Below, piece by piece: positions 44,562 to 53,749 of a stretch of DNA of 64,000 nucleotides. Numbering within the stretch: position 1 is the stretch's first letter; each line of letters opens with the position of its first letter. The position numbers were made by a program, and so were the translations under genes. Source of the DNA: Actinomycetes bacterium (GTDB lineage: Bacteria; Actinomycetota; Acidimicrobiia; Acidimicrobiales; JAMCPL01); the NCBI GenBank assembly GCA_021816935.1, contig JAKAWR010000008.1, positions 1-64,000 of the forward strand, given 5' to 3'. Under the pieces are notes generated by a model. The model saw only the letters and a program-made list of their open reading frames with translations. It was not told the origin of the DNA and did no database searches.

Positions 44562-45281
44562 GTGAGCATGATCCATTACTCGATTCCCGGTACGCCAGTC
44601 GAGGTGGCATGGTCCGACAGATCGGACAACGATATGGCGACCATTGCACCCGGAGGCGAGGCTCACAGCCTGCTGGCGGTGGTTCCCGCGAGGCTGGCAG
44701 TGCTGCGCCTGAGGCAAGTTCACGGAGCAGATGTCGCGATCGATCCGGAGCCAGGTGGCAGCTTGATCGAGGCGGACGCGATCGTACTGGCGAACAGTGG
44801 CGGCTGCCCGGTGATCCTGACGGCCGACTGCATGGCCGTTGCGCTCGGAAGCCCCGAGGGGCTGGTTGGAGCGGTACACGCGGGATGGCGGGGACTGGTA
44901 GCGGGAGTGCTGGAACGGGCTGTAGAAACGATGTACCGAGAAGGATCGTCGAGGGTGATCGCCGCGATCGGCCCACACATTGGCACTTGTTGCTATGAGT
45001 TCTCATCGGAGGATATGGAGCCCGCGGTGGAGCGGTTCGGCCTGTCTATCGCCAGCCGGACGACGGGTGGAGCCGTGTCGATGGATCTCTCGGCCGGGGC
45101 GCGCCAGGCTGTCGAGCGAGCGGGAGCTGTGCTGGCGTTCGATTCGGCACAGTGCACGGCCTGCAGCGGGTCCTTCTACTCCTATCGGGCGCAGCGCACG
45201 ACGAGTCGGCAGGCCATGTTTGCGTGGGATGCGGCGGAAGGTGTGCGAACTGTGGCGCAAGGGAGGAGGCCGCCGGCGTGA
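44562..45281 (+). CDS. pgeF: Peptidoglycan editing factor PgeF (YfiH/DUF152 family)
   Basis: The 239-residue protein of the laccase-like YfiH family has RQVHGADVAID, PVILTADCMAVAL, GAVHAGWRGLVAGVL and IGPHIGTCCYEF, which provide the metal-binding Cys and His residues. Homologues remove mis-incorporated L-serine muropeptide precursors or act as purine nucleosidases. It sits 32 bases after ftsZ and before yggS, the standard order in Gram-positive division clusters. GTG 44562 was chosen; ATG 44568 is possible. Confidence 0.9.
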   Translation: MSMIHYSIPGTPVEVAWSDRSDNDMATIAPGGEAHSLLAVVPARLAVLRLRQVHGADVAIDPEPGGSLIEADAIVLANSGGCPVILTADCMAVALGSPEGLVGAVHAGWRGLVAGVLERAVETMYREGSSRVIAAIGPHIGTCCYEFSSEDMEPAVERFGLSIASRTTGGAVSMDLSAGARQAVERAGAVLAFDSAQCTACSGSFYSYRAQRTTSRQAMFAWDAAEGVRTVAQGRRPPA

Positions 45282-45350
45282 ACGCTGAGGCCCCGGCGGG
45301 CACCTGGGAGGCGGTACCTTGAGTGGCGTGAGACGGCCGTAAAGGCTACC

Positions 45351-46199
45351 GTGCCGAGGGGAAACTCCGGGCGGCTGCCGGACGGGATCGACCGCTCGCG
45401 CGTGGATGCGGTGCAGGCCCGTTTGGGCACGGTGAGAGAACGGATCAGGATAGCCGGAGGCGATCCAGCTCGTATCACGATAGTATCTGTTACCAAGTAC
45501 AGAAGCGCTGAAGATGTCGTTGCAGCGATAGCTGCGGGTATCACCGAGTTCGGCGAGAACTATCCTGCGGAAATGGCGGCGAAGGCCGGGGCCGTGGTCG
45601 CGATGATGGAGCGGGGAGGCGTCAGGGATTCGCTGCGAGGTGCGCCCGTGCCGGGAGTGGAGGGACTCGTGCTCCCGCCGGGAGGCGAATCGGGCGAGTG
45701 CGGAAGCGATGCGCTGCAGCCTGCCCACGTCGGCCCGAGATGGCACATGATAGGCACGATCCAGCGGCGCCAGGTGCGCCGCGTAGCGAGGATCGTGTGG
45801 TGCTGGCAGTCGGTAGCCAGGCTGGTGGAGGGTGAGGAGATCGCCCGGCACAGCCCGCCCGGTACAAATGTGCTGATCCAGGTGAACGCAGTGGAAATGG
45901 CTGGCCGGAACGGGTGCGGGATGTCTGCCGTGGAGGGACTTGCCGTGTCACTGGAAAGGCTCGGGCTCAACGTGCGCGGGCTCATGGCGATGGGCGCCGG
46001 CACCGATGTCCAGCGGACAAGGCGGGCGTTCTCTTCGGTGGCCAGCTTGGCGATCCGGTGCGGGTTTCCGGAGATCTCGCTGGGTATGAGCGATGATCTG
46101 GAAATTGCCGTCCAGGAGGGGTCGACTATGGTAAGAATTGGGACGGCACTATTCGGAGAGCGGCCGGCAATCCACCCTCCTGAGTCGCCAGACGGGTAA
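45351..46199 (+). CDS. yggS: YggS-family pyridoxal 5'-phosphate homeostasis protein
   Basis: This 282-residue PLP-binding single-domain protein has VSVTKYRSAEDV with the Schiff-base lysine near residue 46, FGENY, WHMIGTIQRRQVRR and the phosphate-binding ISLGMSDDLEIAVQEGSTMVRIGTALFG. An insert of about 35 residues (GVRDSLRGAPVPGVEGLVLP and following) before WHMIG is unusual. GTG 45351 has AAAGG 5 bases upstream. It is part of the ftsZ-pgeF-yggS-sepF run. Confidence 0.92.
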   Translation: MPRGNSGRLPDGIDRSRVDAVQARLGTVRERIRIAGGDPARITIVSVTKYRSAEDVVAAIAAGITEFGENYPAEMAAKAGAVVAMMERGGVRDSLRGAPVPGVEGLVLPPGGESGECGSDALQPAHVGPRWHMIGTIQRRQVRRVARIVWCWQSVARLVEGEEIARHSPPGTNVLIQVNAVEMAGRNGCGMSAVEGLAVSLERLGLNVRGLMAMGAGTDVQRTRRAFSSVASLAIRCGFPEISLGMSDDLEIAVQEGSTMVRIGTALFGERPAIHPPESPDG

Positions 46200-46222
46200 A
46201 GTGTGCGAGGAAGGAGGCTGTG

Positions 46223-46789
46223 ATGGCAGGCAACGTGATGCGGAAGATGGCTTTTTATCTCGGGCTTACGGATGACGACGGCGAGCTCGAGGAAGGTGAG
46301 ATCAGCGACGACGAGGAATCTCGGTACGAGGCTGAGGGAACCCGGGTGGTGAGAGCCGTGAGCGGCCACGCCAACTGGGACGGCGATCCGGGCTACGGGG
46401 CGACGGTGGAGGAGGCTCCGTTCGGCGCCCGTTCGGCGCCGCGCCGGGAGTCTCCGGCACGGACCCAACCGAGGCCGTTGCGCGCTCTCAGCACTGAGCC
46501 GGTCGTGACCGAGTTCCTCGTCGTGAAGCCGGGTGAGTACGCTGAGGCCCGGAAGGTGGCGGACCATGTGCTCCAGAAGCAGCCTGTAATCCTCAACCTG
46601 CAGGCGGCGGACCGCGATCTCCAGAGAAGGATGATCGACTTTTCGAGCGGTGTGGCGTATGCTATCGGCGGGATGGTCCAGAAGGTGGCGGACAGGGTTT
46701 TCCTGCTGACCCCGGCAAACGTCAAGGTGTCCGATGCCGAGAGGGAGCGCATCAGGTCGGAGCAGGCACCGGACACGCCCGGGGACTGA
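46223..46789 (+). CDS. sepF: Cell division protein SepF
   Basis: SepF tethers FtsZ to the membrane in Gram-positives lacking FtsA. The 188-residue protein has an amphipathic N-terminus (MRKMAFYLGL), an acidic linker and the SepF core FLVVKPGEYAEARKVADHVL, PVILNLQAADRDLQRRMIDF and SGVAYAIGGMVQKVADRVFLLTPANVKV. ATG 46223 has GGAGG 5 bases upstream; a GTG at 46220 would add one residue. TAAAGT at 46197-46202 may be its own -10 box. Confidence 0.94.
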   Translation: MAGNVMRKMAFYLGLTDDDGELEEGEISDDEESRYEAEGTRVVRAVSGHANWDGDPGYGATVEEAPFGARSAPRRESPARTQPRPLRALSTEPVVTEFLVVKPGEYAEARKVADHVLQKQPVILNLQAADRDLQRRMIDFSSGVAYAIGGMVQKVADRVFLLTPANVKVSDAERERIRSEQAPDTPGD

Positions 46790-46807
46790 CCGAAACGGCG
46801 AGCGCAG

Positions 46808-46830
46808 GTCCCGGGCTCTAGCCCCGGGAG
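46808..46830 (+). terminator. Possible hairpin terminator after sepF
   Basis: CCCGGGCT and AGCCCCGGG form a GC-rich hairpin with one bulged C, 20 bases after the sepF stop. No U-tract follows, so intrinsic termination is uncertain; it could also stabilise the 3' end. Confidence 0.35.
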
Positions 46831-46933
46831 GATGTCAGCCCCAGCGTCCCTTACCTCCACCCCCGGACGGAGCGCCTGCCGTCATCGTGCTCCCTGCCTA
46901 CCGTTCCCGTTTGCGACCAGGTAACATGTGAAC

Positions 46934-47203
46934 ATGACTGTGCGCGAGGTCTTGTTGTACCTGGTTTACGCATACATTGGCGTTTTACTCCTCCGGGCCG
47001 TTATGTCATGGTTCCCGTTGAGCCCCGGGTCCGCAGCGGCTCATTTCACCCGGTTTCTCGATTCCCTTACAGAGCCCGTGCTCCGTCCGGTGCGCCGGGT
47101 CATCCCACCGTTACGAGCAGGCACTGTCGGGATAGACCTCTCGTTCCTTATCGTTCTATTGGTGCTGGAGTTCGTGGTCGTGCCGGTTATCCAGAGGATC
47201 TGA
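46934..47203 (+). CDS. YggT-family membrane protein
   Basis: This is an 89-residue protein with two membrane segments (LLYLVYAYIGVLLLRAVMSW and IDLSFLIVLLVLEFVVVPVI) and the family motif FTRFLDSLTEPVLRPVRRVIPP between them. YggT proteins are common between sepF and divIVA; they are linked to membrane or osmotic functions but not defined. ATG 46934 has TAACAT 6 bases upstream, fitting a leaderless start; GTG 46928 would add two residues. Confidence 0.88.
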   Translation: MTVREVLLYLVYAYIGVLLLRAVMSWFPLSPGSAAAHFTRFLDSLTEPVLRPVRRVIPPLRAGTVGIDLSFLIVLLVLEFVVVPVIQRI

Positions 47204-47337
47204 GCGGCTTCGATCGCGCCCGGGAGGATCCACCACGAGAGCGTGCGAGGGGTGTAGCTTGGGTGTGTGGGGTGAGATCGAGGTGGGGGTAGCGGGTAAA
47301 TGGCAAGTGCACGGGCTTGGCGCCAGGAGATATGGAT

Positions 47338-48285
47338 ATGAGCGAGACGATGGCGAGTGAAGAGGTCGGCGAGCAGGGTGCATCGGCACCTTCGCAGTTC
47401 TCCAACTTCGAGAACATCCGGACGGTCGAGTTCAGGCAGGCGCTTCGGGGTTACAATATCGATGACGTCGACGAGTACCTGGAGAACCTTGCCGCCGAGG
47501 CAGAAGCGCTTTTCGGGCAGCTCAGGACGTTGCGGGACGGGTTGCTCAACGAACAGGCACGGTCCGCCGCGCTGGAACGGAGCCTGACGGATCCCTCGCG
47601 GGTTCAGCAGGCAGCAAGCCCGGAGCCGCCGGCAGTTGCCGCGGAGCCTCAGCCGGTGAGCGGGGACACGCTGGAAACCCTTCAACGCACACTGGTGCTG
47701 GCACAGAAGTTCGTGGACCAGACACAGGTTGAGGCCGAGGAACAAGCCGCGAGGGTCATCGCGGACGCCGAGCACCGCGCACAGGGGGTGCTGGCCCAAG
47801 CGGAGGGTGAGGCCAGGAAGATGATTGCCGACACCGAAGGTGCGATGCGCGAGGAGGTCTCGCGGCTGGAGTCGATCAAGGGTCACCTTGCCGGGGACGT
47901 CGAGAACATGGGCAGGCACCTTGAAGGAGAGAGACTTCGCCTCAGGGGAACGCTCATGGAGATGCTCAAATGGGTTGATGATCAGCTGAAACCGGCTGCG
48001 GCCATGCTCGAGCGGCGGGACGAGCCAGGGGCGCAGCCACAACGCATGCGGGTTCCATCAGAGGTTGCCGCCTCCGGTCAGGCACCTTCGCCGCCGGCCG
48101 AGGTTGCAGGCCCAGTGTCGCAGCAGGGTGCCGACCGAGTTCAGGCGGCCAGCGGTACGCCAGCTTCTGCGGTACAGGCGACTCCGGGTGTCGGCACGGA
48201 GGCGTCGTCCGATCAGAGCGCGTACTCGGCCGAGATCGAGGAGAGCCTCAGCCTGTTCACCCAGGGATCGAACGGCAGCCACTGA
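47338..48285 (+). CDS. divIVA: DivIVA/Wag31-type polar and septal scaffold protein
   Basis: The protein has about 315 residues. The DivIVA N-terminal domain follows a 20-residue acidic leader: FENIRTVEFRQALRGYNIDDVDEYLENLAAEAEAL. A long coiled coil comes next (about residues 100-225, AQKFVDQTQVEAEEQAARVIADAEH), then a Pro/Ala/Ser-rich C-terminus. In actinobacteria it marks negatively curved membrane and guides wall growth. ATG 47338 is favoured by AGGAG 8 bases upstream; 47332 is too close to that site. Confidence 0.9.
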   Translation: MSETMASEEVGEQGASAPSQFSNFENIRTVEFRQALRGYNIDDVDEYLENLAAEAEALFGQLRTLRDGLLNEQARSAALERSLTDPSRVQQAASPEPPAVAAEPQPVSGDTLETLQRTLVLAQKFVDQTQVEAEEQAARVIADAEHRAQGVLAQAEGEARKMIADTEGAMREEVSRLESIKGHLAGDVENMGRHLEGERLRLRGTLMEMLKWVDDQLKPAAAMLERRDEPGAQPQRMRVPSEVAASGQAPSPPAEVAGPVSQQGADRVQAASGTPASAVQATPGVGTEASSDQSAYSAEIEESLSLFTQGSNGSH

Positions 48286-48342
48286 CCGGCGCGGCCGACG
48301 GGGGCTGCCAGGGTTGTGGCCGGGTGCCTGCAGTTCCGCTCG

Positions 48343-51300
48343 TCAGAGAACCGAAGCCTTGCTTGCGGAGGCTCTCAGCGCTATACCCACTTTGACATTT
48401 CCGGGCATTTCCGCCATGGTGTAGAAGGAGTAACCGTCCGGCTCACCTGGTCCCGGCTCTTCGAGCTGGAAGTCCAGCGCCTGGGTCTGTTCCATGATGT
48501 AGGCCCTGTGCTCTCCAGCTGCAGGCTTGAGGTTGTCAGGCAACCGGAGCAGTAGCGCGACGCGATCGGAGATGTCGAGGCCTGCATCTCGTCTGGCGAT
48601 CTGTACCAGGCGGACCAGGTCCCGTGCCTGACCCTCTCTCTCCAGGGTTGCGGTTACCAGGACATCCAGGAAGACAACTCCCTGGTTTCCCGGGAGCGCC
48701 CTGGTCGATGCCGGATCGGTGGGGATCAGTTCCAGGGTGAACTCGTGCTCATCGAGCGTGGCCCCTGCCACCTTGACCTTACCGTCTCCGACAAGGGTCC
48801 AGTCCCCGCGCCTCGCCGCCGCGATGACGTTCTGAGTCTCGGGTCCGAGGCGGGGGCCCACGGCAGAGGGGATGATCGACAGCCTGGTCGTGGCGAGACC
48901 GGCATAGCTCTCTGTCAGCTCTACCAATTTCACGTTGATCTCGTCGGCGATCAGGTCCCTGTAGGGCTCGAGAGAGGGAGCGTACGGTGCAGCGACAACG
49001 AGGCGCGTCAGCGGGACTCGGGCCCGCACCTGGTTGGCCTTCCGGATGGCATGGGCGGCTGAGCAGGATTCCCTGACCCGGTCCATCGAGGACACGAGCT
49101 GGCCGTCACGGGGAAGCTCGCCGGCTTCTGGCCAGGTGGCCAGATGCACGCTCCGTTCGCCGGTGAGCCCGCGGTAGATGCCTTCCGAGAGAAGCGGTAG
49201 CAGCGGAGCGGTGAGACGGGTAAGGGTGGATAGCACGGTGTGAAGGGTGTTGTAGGCGTCATCCTTTTCCTTCTCGACGGACTCCGATCCGTCGCGTGTC
49301 ATCCAGAAGCGGTTCCTGCTTCTACGGATGTACCAGTTGTCCAGCGCGTCAAGGAAACCGGCGACGGCAGCGCATGCACCGGAAAGATCGTAGCACTCCA
49401 TTGCCGCAGTGACCTCACCGACGAGGACCGCGGTTTTCGACAGTATGTAGCGGTCGAGCGTGCCGGAGGCCGTGGTGGACCAAGACGGCACCATGGCGTC
49501 AGCCTCGGCATAGAGGGAGAGGAAGTACCAGGCGTTCCAGATCGGGTTCAGGACGTGCCGCACGGTCTCCGCGATCGGTTCCTCCGCCATGTTGAGGTCG
49601 AGACCGCGGAGCACTGGCGAGGAGAGGAGGAACCACCTCATGGCATCGGCTCCGTAGCGATCGAAGAGAACCTCGGGTTCGGGGTAGTTGCCCAGCCGCT
49701 TCGACATCTTGCGGCCGTCGTTACCGAGCACGACGCCGTGCGTGACGCATGTCTTGAATGCAGGCCGGTCGAATAGCGCCACAGCCAGAACGTGGAGCGT
49801 GTAGAACCATCCCCTCGTCTGGCCGATGTACTCGACGACGAAATCAGCCGGGAAGTGCGATTCGAACCATGACGCCCTCTCGAAAGGGTAGTGGAACTGG
49901 GCGAAGGGCATGGAGCCGGACTCGAACCAGCAGTCGAGGACGTCTCCGACACGGCGCATCGTCGCCCGCCCGCTCGGATCGTCAGGGTTGGGGCGGGTGA
50001 GCTCGTCGATTGCCGGCATATGCAAGTCCGCCGGGGCGTGGCCGAAGTCGGCTGCCAACTCCTCGAGGCTGCCGTATACGTCGACCCTGGGGAAAGCCGG
50101 ATCGTCGCTTTTCCATACCGGAATGGGAGTGCCCCAGAAGCGGTTCCGGCTGATCGACCAGTCCCGGGCCCCCTCCAGCCACTTGCCGAACGCACCGTCG
50201 CGGACATGGGTGGGCACCCAGGTAATGTCCTGGTTGCGTTCGAGCAGGCGGTCCTTCAGGGCCGTGACGTTGACGAACCAGGAGCTGACAGCTTTGTAAA
50301 TGAGCGGAGTGTCGGTTCGCCAGCAGTGAGGATAGCTGTGGGCGTAGGCATCCTGGTGGAAAATTACCCCCGCCGCGGCGAGGTCGTCGAGGATTGGCCG
50401 GTTGGCGTCGAAAACCTGCATTCCCGAATAGCGCGGTACTTCGGGCGTGAACCTACCCCTTTCGTCGACCGGGCAGATGACGGGAAGTCCGGCCCGGGTG
50501 CATGCCTCGAAGTCCTCCTCACCGAATCCGGGCGCGAGGTGGACCACACCAGTGCCCTCCTCGGTATCGACGAAATCGGCGGCGAGGATGCGAAACGCGT
50601 CCGGAGTATTCGCAAAGAAGTTGAACAGCGGTTCGTAAGTGCGGCCCGCCAGGTCGCGGCCAACAACGGTGAAAAGGGGTTCCAGACCGCCGAACTGGTC
50701 CGGGTAGGCTGCGGCCCTGGTCTCCGCCAGCAGTGTCACCTGCCCGTCGATGAGGTATGCGCCATAAGTGATGTCCGGCCCGACGGCGAGCGCCAGGTTG
50801 GAGGGAAGTGTCCATGGCGTGGTTGTCCAGACTAGAAGTCGTAGCTCTCCGTCGAGGGAGGGGCCGGGCCGTATAGTGCCTGGCGGGGAGCTATGCAAGC
50901 GCCCGCCGATGGTTGGGTCACGGGTCGTGGCATCGTCTGCCGGCTTGATCCGGAACGCGACCGTGACGGCCATGTCGATCCGCTCCCTGTAGGAGTCGTC
51001 CTGGCGCGTTTCGAAATTGGACAGCGGGGTTTCGCATTCCCAGCAGTAAGGAAGGACGCGTTCGCCTTCGTAGAGGAGTCCGGTATCGTAGAGCCTCTTG
51101 AATGCCCAGATGACGCTCTCCATGTACGCCGGGTCCATGGTCCGGTAAGGGTGTTCAATGTCGACCCATCGCGCCTGGCGCCGTACGTACTTTTCCCAGG
51201 CATCGGTCGTGTTGTCGACCAGCGCCTGGCAGTGTGCGTTGAACCGGTCCACGCCGAACGCGGAGATCGCCGCTTTACCCGAGACTTGCAGGTCCTTTTC

Positions 51301-51618
51301 CGCAGCCATCTCTGCGGGGAGACCATGGCAGTCCCAGCCGAAACGACGCTCGACGCGTCGCTTCCGCATGGTCCAGAAACGGCCGACGGCGTCCTTGACG
51401 AACCCGGTGAGGAGGTGGCCGTAGTGGGGAAGTCCGTTGGCGAACGGTGGCCCGTCGTAGAAGACGAACTCGTCCGTACCCGGCGGCGATGCGTCGACAC
51501 TGGCGCGGAAGGTCGCGTCGCCCTCCCAGTACGCAATCGTAGCGGTCTCCATGCGCGGGTAGTCAGGCCTGGGATCCAGCTTCGGGTACGGGCTCTTCCT
51601 CGGTCCATCGGGTGGCAT
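48343..51618 (-). CDS. ileS: Isoleucyl-tRNA synthetase IleS
   Basis: This 1091-residue class I synthetase charges tRNA-Ile. It has the HIGH-type motif PHYGHLLTG near residue 65, WDCHGLPAEMAAEKDL, the editing domain, and KMSKS as GRKMSKRLGNYPEP near 640. The LPAEM-type N-terminus and GNDGRKMSK context match the long, eukaryote-like type 2 IleS that is often less sensitive to mupirocin. It converges on divIVA with a 57-base gap. No T-box leader consensus (GGTGGTACCGCG) is visible upstream. Confidence 0.95.
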   Translation of the reverse strand: MPPDGPRKSPYPKLDPRPDYPRMETATIAYWEGDATFRASVDASPPGTDEFVFYDGPPFANGLPHYGHLLTGFVKDAVGRFWTMRKRRVERRFGWDCHGLPAEMAAEKDLQVSGKAAISAFGVDRFNAHCQALVDNTTDAWEKYVRRQARWVDIEHPYRTMDPAYMESVIWAFKRLYDTGLLYEGERVLPYCWECETPLSNFETRQDDSYRERIDMAVTVAFRIKPADDATTRDPTIGGRLHSSPPGTIRPGPSLDGELRLLVWTTTPWTLPSNLALAVGPDITYGAYLIDGQVTLLAETRAAAYPDQFGGLEPLFTVVGRDLAGRTYEPLFNFFANTPDAFRILAADFVDTEEGTGVVHLAPGFGEEDFEACTRAGLPVICPVDERGRFTPEVPRYSGMQVFDANRPILDDLAAAGVIFHQDAYAHSYPHCWRTDTPLIYKAVSSWFVNVTALKDRLLERNQDITWVPTHVRDGAFGKWLEGARDWSISRNRFWGTPIPVWKSDDPAFPRVDVYGSLEELAADFGHAPADLHMPAIDELTRPNPDDPSGRATMRRVGDVLDCWFESGSMPFAQFHYPFERASWFESHFPADFVVEYIGQTRGWFYTLHVLAVALFDRPAFKTCVTHGVVLGNDGRKMSKRLGNYPEPEVLFDRYGADAMRWFLLSSPVLRGLDLNMAEEPIAETVRHVLNPIWNAWYFLSLYAEADAMVPSWSTTASGTLDRYILSKTAVLVGEVTAAMECYDLSGACAAVAGFLDALDNWYIRRSRNRFWMTRDGSESVEKEKDDAYNTLHTVLSTLTRLTAPLLPLLSEGIYRGLTGERSVHLATWPEAGELPRDGQLVSSMDRVRESCSAAHAIRKANQVRARVPLTRLVVAAPYAPSLEPYRDLIADEINVKLVELTESYAGLATTRLSIIPSAVGPRLGPETQNVIAAARRGDWTLVGDGKVKVAGATLDEHEFTLELIPTDPASTRALPGNQGVVFLDVLVTATLEREGQARDLVRLVQIARRDAGLDISDRVALLLRLPDNLKPAAGEHRAYIMEQTQALDFQLEEPGPGEPDGYSFYTMAEMPGNVKVGIALRASASKASVL

Positions 51619-51945
51619 GTGCGGGGGCTTTCTTTAATCCTCTGATCGGTGGACCGGTCTACGGCCGCCGACGGCGCGAGCAGCAACGACGGGCTGGAGC
51701 GGCGTTCATGCTGGTTGATGACGATCTCACTGAGGTTCATTCTCCTTTATACTCGTATGGCCGGGAACTCAAGGGACCCTCGACCAGGGTTCCGGCAGCG
51801 GCCGGGGAACCGGGGAGGACCCAGCCCTATATGCTAGTGGGCTGATACGGCGAGCCGGGAACGAGCGGTCCGGAGTGACGCCGGGCGGTAAGGCAGAGAT
51901 GCGAATGAGCGGGAGGAGATGGGCCGATGATCCGAAGGATACGAC
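51619..51945. promoter_or_regulatory. Divergent intergenic region between ileS and the DksA-like gene
   Basis: Leftward, a good ribosome site and start (AAAGGAGA-ATG, ATG at 51740) opens a frame MNLSEIVINQHERRSS that runs on into ileS in another frame. It could be a leader peptide or merely chance. A hairpin-forming GACCGGTC lies about 35 bases before ileS. Rightward, AAGGA precedes ATG 51946. I see no other gene in the 327 bases. Confidence 0.35.
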
Positions 51946-53088
51946 ATGGTGTTAGCGGACGCTGAGATGACTCGCAGAGGCGCGGACGGCGAGGTCAGTG
52001 CGTCGCGGGCCGCCGGGCAGGCGAAGCCGGAGCTGAAGCCGGCCGGAACAGGAGGTACGCCTGGAATGGCGAAGCTTGGTGCATTGGGCAAGGCGCGTGC
52101 TGCCGTGAAGGCGGCGGGTACTCTCGTAAGAGGGGGGCCTACCGGGCCAGGTGGTCGCGCTTTAGGGGCTGCGTCGAAGCCGGTCGCAGTGAAACCGGCA
52201 AGCGGTGGAGCTCGTGGTGGCGTGGCGAAGGGTGGTCAGGGCAAGGTTGTGAAAGGGAAGGGCGCCACGGCGCTGCCGGATGCAGGCAAGGCTGCCACTG
52301 CGGGCAGGGGTGCCGCCAAGACTGCAGCGGCCAAGACTGCAGCGGCCAAGACTGCAGCGGCCAAGACTGCAGTGGCCAAGACTGCAGTGGCCAAGCCAGT
52401 AGTGGTGAAGCCTGCAGCGACCAAGGCGCCCGCGACCAAGGCGGCGGCGACCAAGCCAGGGCCGGGGTCTTCCCCGGCGAAACCTCGTCAGGCGCACGCG
52501 AAGGTGACCGAGACCGGAGCGGCTTCGCCACCGCCTGCCTCGAGGCAGGCGGTGGCGAAGCGCGACGGAGCGATGAAGCCCGTATTGCCGAAGGCGCCAG
52601 CTCCGGGGAAGGATGGTAAGGCTGCTAAACGACCGGGAAGGCTGCCGGGTGGGCGTCGTGAACCTGTCACTGCAGCACAGGACGGCCGGGCGCCGTCGGC
52701 GGGCGCATCGTACAACGGCGACAAGAAGTTCCTCGAGGAGATGAAGGCCGCGCTTGTTGCGGAGCGGATTGTCTACGTCAAGCAGGTCGAGGAGCTGGAG
52801 CAGGAGGCAGATGCGCTGGCACAGGATAGCGAGCCGGGCGATGTGCAGTTCGATGAGGAATCGGGAGAAGGGGCTACCATCGCTGTCGAGCGGGATCTCG
52901 ACCTGAGCCTGACAGCGCAGGGTCATGCCGCGATAGCCGAGATCGACGAGGCACTAGCTGCACTTGCCAATGGCACCTTCGGGCTCTGCCACTCCTGCCG
53001 GAGGCCGATCGCAAAGGCCAGGTTGCGAGCCCTTCCGTATGCGGAGCTCTGTATTGATTGTAAAAGTGGCGGTCTCCACCGGCGCTGA
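51946..53088 (+). CDS. DksA/TraR-type zinc-finger protein with histone H1-like lysine/alanine tail
   Basis: The protein has 380 residues. The last 125 residues are a DksA/TraR domain: a coiled coil (FLEEMKAALVAERIVYVKQVEELEQE), then the zinc finger CHSCRRPIAKARLRALPYAELCIDC. DksA-type proteins enter the RNA polymerase secondary channel. The first 250 residues are Lys/Ala/Pro-rich with AKTAAAKTAAAK repeats, like histone H1 or the mycobacterial HupB tail, and could bind DNA or RNA. A similar tailed arrangement is known in some actinobacterial DksA-like proteins; the role here is inferred. It overlaps lspA by 23 bases. Confidence 0.8.
   Translation: MVLADAEMTRRGADGEVSASRAAGQAKPELKPAGTGGTPGMAKLGALGKARAAVKAAGTLVRGGPTGPGGRALGAASKPVAVKPASGGARGGVAKGGQGKVVKGKGATALPDAGKAATAGRGAAKTAAAKTAAAKTAAAKTAVAKTAVAKPVVVKPAATKAPATKAAATKPGPGSSPAKPRQAHAKVTETGAASPPPASRQAVAKRDGAMKPVLPKAPAPGKDGKAAKRPGRLPGGRREPVTAAQDGRAPSAGASYNGDKKFLEEMKAALVAERIVYVKQVEELEQEADALAQDSEPGDVQFDEESGEGATIAVERDLDLSLTAQGHAAIAEIDEALAALANGTFGLCHSCRRPIAKARLRALPYAELCIDCKSGGLHRR
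52321..52395 (+). repeat. 15-bp in-frame tandem repeat (5 units)
   Basis: Five units of ACTGCAGCGGCCAAG (the last two with T for C) encode TAAAK or TAVAK pentapeptides in the basic tail of the DksA-like protein. Shorter, more diverged repeats of the same kind extend to about 52460. Confidence 0.93.
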
Positions 53089-53749
53089 GCGACACTGGCA
53101 CGGACAGGGGCGATGGCCGGCCGGGAGGTGGTCGTCGCTTGTCTCGGGGGCCGTGGCGATCGTCGTCGTCGCTGCTGATCAGCTAACGAAAGCATGGGCG
53201 CTTGACCGGTTGTCACGGGGGCCCATTCACGTACTGGGACCGTTGTCGCTGGTCCTGGCAAGGAACTCGGGCTTCTCCTTCGACTTGGGTCAAGGCGAGT
53301 CCCCCTTGCTCGCGGTCGTTGCTGCGGTGGTGGTAATCGTGCTGGGCGTGCTGTCGTGGAGGGCTCGCAGCGCCGGTACTGCCGCCGTAATCGGGCTGGT
53401 TGCGGGTGGAGCTCTGGGGAATCTCCTGGATCGGATTTTCCGGAGCGGTCAAGGAGGGGTCGTCGACTTCATCTCCCTTCGCTACTGGCCGACATTCAAT
53501 GTGGCAGACTCGAGCGTGGTCGTCGGCTGCATCCTTCTTGCGCTGCTGTTCGTCATGCACGGCCGGGCCGATGCGAGCGCGAGCTCGGGAGCGGTTGGTG
53601 GACTGTTTCCCGGGGAGAATGCGGGCAGGGAGCAGGACGTTCCGGCTGGCGGCGAAGGTCCGCCGGGGACGGAGCGTTCGGCGGAGACGGAGCGTTCGGC
53701 GGAGAGGGAGAGCCCGGACGAGACGGAGCGACCGGTGGGCGGCGATTGA
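53066..53749 (+). CDS. lspA: Lipoprotein signal peptidase LspA
   Basis: LspA is the membrane aspartyl protease that cleaves lipoprotein signal peptides. The core has four membrane segments and the conserved VAADQLTKAWAL, LARNSGFSFDLG, GALGNLLDRIFRSGQGGVVDFI (first catalytic Asp) and FNVADSSVVVG (second catalytic Asp). The 227-residue form carries a hydrophilic tail of about 60 residues ending in ERSAETERSAERESPDETER repeats. GTG 53066 is the most likely start, inside the dksA-like gene; it has no strong ribosome site, so coupling is likely. Confidence 0.92.
   Translation: MAVSTGAERHWHGQGRWPAGRWSSLVSGAVAIVVVAADQLTKAWALDRLSRGPIHVLGPLSLVLARNSGFSFDLGQGESPLLAVVAAVVVIVLGVLSWRARSAGTAAVIGLVAGGALGNLLDRIFRSGQGGVVDFISLRYWPTFNVADSSVVVGCILLALLFVMHGRADASASSGAVGGLFPGENAGREQDVPAGGEGPPGTERSAETERSAERESPDETERPVGGD

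Noticed and set aside
51619-51840. T-box riboswitch upstream of ileS
   Set aside because: Neither the GGTGGTACCGCG T-box sequence nor a convincing stem I is visible in the leader.
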